Assembly: GCF_026155325.1 (NCBI RefSeq)
Contig: NZ_JAPFPW010000004.1
Span: 1 to 64,000, forward strand
Length of the DNA: 64,000 nucleotides
Origin: Desulfobotulus pelophilus
GTDB lineage: Bacteria > Desulfobacterota > Desulfobacteria > Desulfobacterales > ASO4-4
Direction of reading: 5' to 3'
The position numbers and the translations under genes are program-made. The notes beneath the pieces were generated by a model that worked only from the letters and a program-made list of their open reading frames with translations, had not been told where the DNA came from and made no database searches. Shown piece after piece: positions 61,768 through 64,000 of the stretch; the first letter of the stretch is position 1, and each line of letters opens with the position of its first letter.

Positions 61768-62877
61768 GTGACACAGTTTAACGGAAGAACCAAAATCTGC
61801 TACGGATCAGATGCCATTGAGACCCTCGAACATTTACCGGCGAAGCGGGCTTTTATTGTTACGGATCCCTTTATGGTGAAAACCGGCTTTGCTGCCAGAA
61901 TCCAGAGTCATCTGGACCGGGCCGGAATTCTCCACCGGGTTTTTGACGGTGTGGAGCCCGACCCTTCTCTGGAAACGGTAACGCGAGGTACCCTGCTTCT
62001 CCTGCAGCATGAGTCGGATCTGGTCATTGCTCTGGGAGGAGGCTCGGCCATTGATGCGGCCAAAGCCATGATGTTCTTTGCCCATAAAGCCAGGGAAGAT
62101 AAGAAAAAGCCCATGCTGCTGGCCATACCCACCACCAGTGGTACCGGATCGGAGGTAACGGCCATTTCCGTGGTGACGGATACGGCCAACGGCGTAAAGG
62201 TGCCCCTGAATGATGAGTTGCTGATTCCGGATGTGGCCATTCTGGATGCACGGTTCACCCGTACCGTTCCCCCTTCCGTAACCGCTGTAACGGGAATGGA
62301 TGTGCTTACCCATGCCATTGAGGCCTACACTTCCCGTCAGGCCAGTGCCTTTACCCGTATTTATTCGGAATATGCCACTAAATACGTGTTCCAGTATCTT
62401 TTCAGGGCCTATCAGTGCGGGGATGACATGGAAGCCAGGGAAATGATGCTGCTGGCATCCTGTATGGCTGGTATGGCTTTCAATAACAGTGGTCTGGGTA
62501 TTACCCACAGTATGGCCCACAGCCTTGGCGGACTTTTTCATATCGCCCACGGCATGGCCAATGCTGTGCTGCTTCCCTATGTGATCCGGTTCAACAGCTT
62601 TGATGTTGGCGTGAAATATAGGGAAATTGCCGGGATGCTCGGGCTTGCCGCCAGAACAGTGGAGGAGGGAACCACAAGCCTGATTGCGGCCATATGCAGT
62701 ATGAATGACTCCATGGGTATTCCTAACAGGATACGGGATCTGAATATAGAAGAGCGTGCTTTCCGGGAGCATCTGGGCACTATGGCCGGCCATGCACTGG
62801 AAGATGCCTGTACAAAAGGCAATCCGAGAATGCCGTCCCACGGGGACATCAGAGGCCTTCTGGAAAAAGCCTGGTAA
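61768..62877 (+). CDS. Iron-containing alcohol dehydrogenase of the BMC (PduQ/CutO type)
   Basis: From GTG 61768 (GAGGAGGG seven bases upstream) the protein has 369 aa of the group III iron alcohol dehydrogenase family. It has VIALGGGSAIDAAKAMMFFA (NAD binding), PTTSGTGSEVTAISVVTD, GMDVLTHAIEAYTS, and HSMAHSLGGLFHIAHGMANA with the iron-binding histidines. It reduces acetaldehyde to ethanol and regenerates NAD for the acylating dehydrogenase. A TTG at 61741 in frame is an inferior start. Confidence 0.93.
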   Translation: MTQFNGRTKICYGSDAIETLEHLPAKRAFIVTDPFMVKTGFAARIQSHLDRAGILHRVFDGVEPDPSLETVTRGTLLLLQHESDLVIALGGGSAIDAAKAMMFFAHKAREDKKKPMLLAIPTTSGTGSEVTAISVVTDTANGVKVPLNDELLIPDVAILDARFTRTVPPSVTAVTGMDVLTHAIEAYTSRQASAFTRIYSEYATKYVFQYLFRAYQCGDDMEAREMMLLASCMAGMAFNNSGLGITHSMAHSLGGLFHIAHGMANAVLLPYVIRFNSFDVGVKYREIAGMLGLAARTVEEGTTSLIAAICSMNDSMGIPNRIRDLNIEERAFREHLGTMAGHALEDACTKGNPRMPSHGDIRGLLEKAW

Positions 62878-62937
62878 GCGGGCGGAATGCCCTTCGGACA
62901 GAACAGGCTGCCCATTTAACGGACAGTGGGGACTGAA

Positions 62938-64000
62938 ATGAGAGAGCAGATTGTAGAGAAAATAAAGAATGCGGGTGTTGTGGGGGCTGGTGGTGCCGGT
63001 TTCCCGACCCATGTGAAGGTGAATGCGGAGGTGGACACGGTTCTGGTGAACGGTGCTTCCTGCGAACCCCTGCTCATGAGTGATCCTTATCTCATGGAAG
63101 CGGAAGTGGATACCATGGTTCGCGGTTTGGAAGCGGTTCTGGACAGTACCGGTGCTTCACGGGGAATTATCTGTCTCAAGGGTAAGCATGAAACAGCCAT
63201 GGCGGCGGTGCGCCATTCCGTTGCAAGAGATTCCCGTGGTCGTCTGGAAGTCTTTGAACTGAAAGATTTTTACCCCGCCGGTGATGAGCAGGTACTGGTG
63301 CATGAGGTTTTGGGCAGAACGGTGCCCGAGGGCGGCATTCCCCTTCAGGTGGGTGTTGTGGTCAGTAATGTGGAATCCCTTTATAACGTGGCTCGGGCCA
63401 TGGACGATATTCCCCTGATTGACCGGTATGTGACCGTTACGGGAGAAGTCCGCAGGCACATGGTAGTGAAGGTTCCCGTGGGCAGCCTTGTGGCCGATGT
63501 GATAGCCTTTGCCGGCGGTCCTGCCATTTCTGACTACCGGGTGGTGGACGGCGGCCCCATGATGGGCCGGGTACTGCCGGACATGAACCAGCCCGTAAGC
63601 AAAACCACCAGCGGACTCATCGTTCTGCCACCGGATCATACGGTGGTGGCCAGAAAAATCATGGATCCTGAACGGGTTCGACGGATTACCAATACGATTT
63701 GTTGCCAGTGTTCCCAGTGCACGGATCTTTGCCCGAGAAATCTGATGGGCCATTCCCTTCATCCCCATAAACTGATGCGGGTGCTGGCCTCCGGTATACT
63801 GGACAGCGATATGGCCAGAGAAGCGTTGCTTTGCTCTGAATGCGGTCTTTGTGAAAAATTTGCCTGCCCCATGATGGTTTCTCCCCGAGAAGTGAACGCC
63901 CAGATCAAGCAGGCACTGATGAAGGAAGGTATCCGCTGGCAGGCTTCCGGCAGGGAGCCTGTGGCTCATCCTTTCCGGAATACCCGCTATGTTCCCACCC
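62938..64000 (+). CDS. PduS/RnfC-like Fe-S flavoprotein, 3' end outside window
   Basis: The frame is open from ATG 62938 to the end of the window (354 codons visible). Residues 1-60 match the RnfC/PduS start: IKNAGVVGAGGAGFPTHVKV, then VLVNGASCEPLLMSDPYLM. An SLBB-type region follows (VKVPVGSLVADVIAFAG, VDGGPMMGRVLP), then ferredoxin motifs CCQCSQCTDLCP and CSECGLCEKFACP. PduS acts as a cobalamin reductase in propanediol BMCs; here it may move electrons across the shell or regenerate NAD, and could pair with the EutT-like protein. The C-terminus cannot be judged. Confidence 0.9.
   Translation, partial: MREQIVEKIKNAGVVGAGGAGFPTHVKVNAEVDTVLVNGASCEPLLMSDPYLMEAEVDTMVRGLEAVLDSTGASRGIICLKGKHETAMAAVRHSVARDSRGRLEVFELKDFYPAGDEQVLVHEVLGRTVPEGGIPLQVGVVVSNVESLYNVARAMDDIPLIDRYVTVTGEVRRHMVVKVPVGSLVADVIAFAGGPAISDYRVVDGGPMMGRVLPDMNQPVSKTTSGLIVLPPDHTVVARKIMDPERVRRITNTICCQCSQCTDLCPRNLMGHSLHPHKLMRVLASGILDSDMAREALLCSECGLCEKFACPMMVSPREVNAQIKQALMKEGIRWQASGREPVAHPFRNTRYVPT

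Overview
The window looks like chromosomal DNA of a strictly anaerobic, Gram-negative Desulfobacterota bacterium, probably a sulfate reducer of the Desulfobacterales/Desulfovibrionales type. That inference rests on a complex I operon with MrpD-like subunits in place of a standard NuoL, a tungstate ABC transporter, an ole olefin locus, and a choline trimethylamine-lyase (CutC) that agrees with the Desulfovibrio enzyme down to residue numbering. I saw no rRNA, tRNA, CRISPR array or intact insertion sequence.

Layout. 1-8.5 kb: end of a nuo operon (nuoH partial, I, J, K, two MrpD/NuoL-like antiporter subunits flanking a small membrane protein, nuoM, nuoN), closed by a strong terminator. 8.9-18.2 kb: envelope and housekeeping genes, mostly on the minus strand (two LPP20 lipoproteins, an MltC-like transglycosylase, plsC, a CHASE2 adenylate cyclase, an M48 lipoprotein protease, an SH3 protein, an rRNA pseudouridine synthase, argJ). 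18.3-21.3 kb, plus strand: a 60-codon zinc-ribbon ORF interrupted by an in-frame TGA, truA, a membrane protein, a 2[4Fe-4S] ferredoxin and a DUF554 protein. 21.2-25.7 kb, minus strand: a retropepsin-like / inactive transglutaminase-7TM / ATP-grasp glutamate ligase triad, translationally coupled to a bile acid:sodium symporter-family protein. 25.7-31.8 kb: xthA, an FMN-dependent alpha-hydroxyacid oxidase-family protein, and four poorly characterised genes including a probable outer-membrane barrel.

31.9-38.3 kb, minus strand: a long-chain olefin cluster in the order oleA, oleB, a membrane-anchored unknown, oleC, a disrupted small gene with an IS200/IS605-like end, oleD, and a one-heme cytochrome c overlapping oleD. 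38.6-41.2 kb: tupABC tungstate transporter. 41.7-45.7 kb: a TIGR01777 epimerase-like protein, a methyl-accepting chemotaxis protein, and a DUF523-DUF1722 protein.

45.8-64 kb: a choline-degrading glycyl-radical-enzyme microcompartment (BMC) locus. A divergent MerR regulator precedes a DMT transporter with an 88-aa partner, then the main operon: a BMC-T shell protein, an aldehyde dehydrogenase lacking its catalytic Cys, cutC, cutD, a BMC-H with a Rho-N/SAP-like tail, a second aldehyde dehydrogenase with Cys and a targeting helix, a BMC-H, an EutT-like protein, pduL, an eutJ-like chaperone, a protein with an N-terminal targeting-like helix, a BMC-P vertex protein, a second BMC-T, a Cys-rich small protein, another BMC-H, an iron alcohol dehydrogenase, and the start of a PduS/RnfC-like protein cut by the window end. 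Expected chemistry: choline is cleaved to trimethylamine and acetaldehyde; acetaldehyde goes to acetyl-CoA and acetyl phosphate (PduL) or is reduced to ethanol, recycling NAD and CoA inside the shell. Two near-identical MerR-type promoters with elongated spacers, before the transporter and before the shell operon, suggest one regulator controls uptake and catabolism together.

The points most worth following up are the TGA-interrupted zinc ribbon, the paired MerR operators, the Cys-to-Ser aldehyde dehydrogenase paralogue, the shell protein with a putative nucleic-acid-binding tail, and the EutT-like and Cys-rich accessory proteins in a pathway with no known need for B12.
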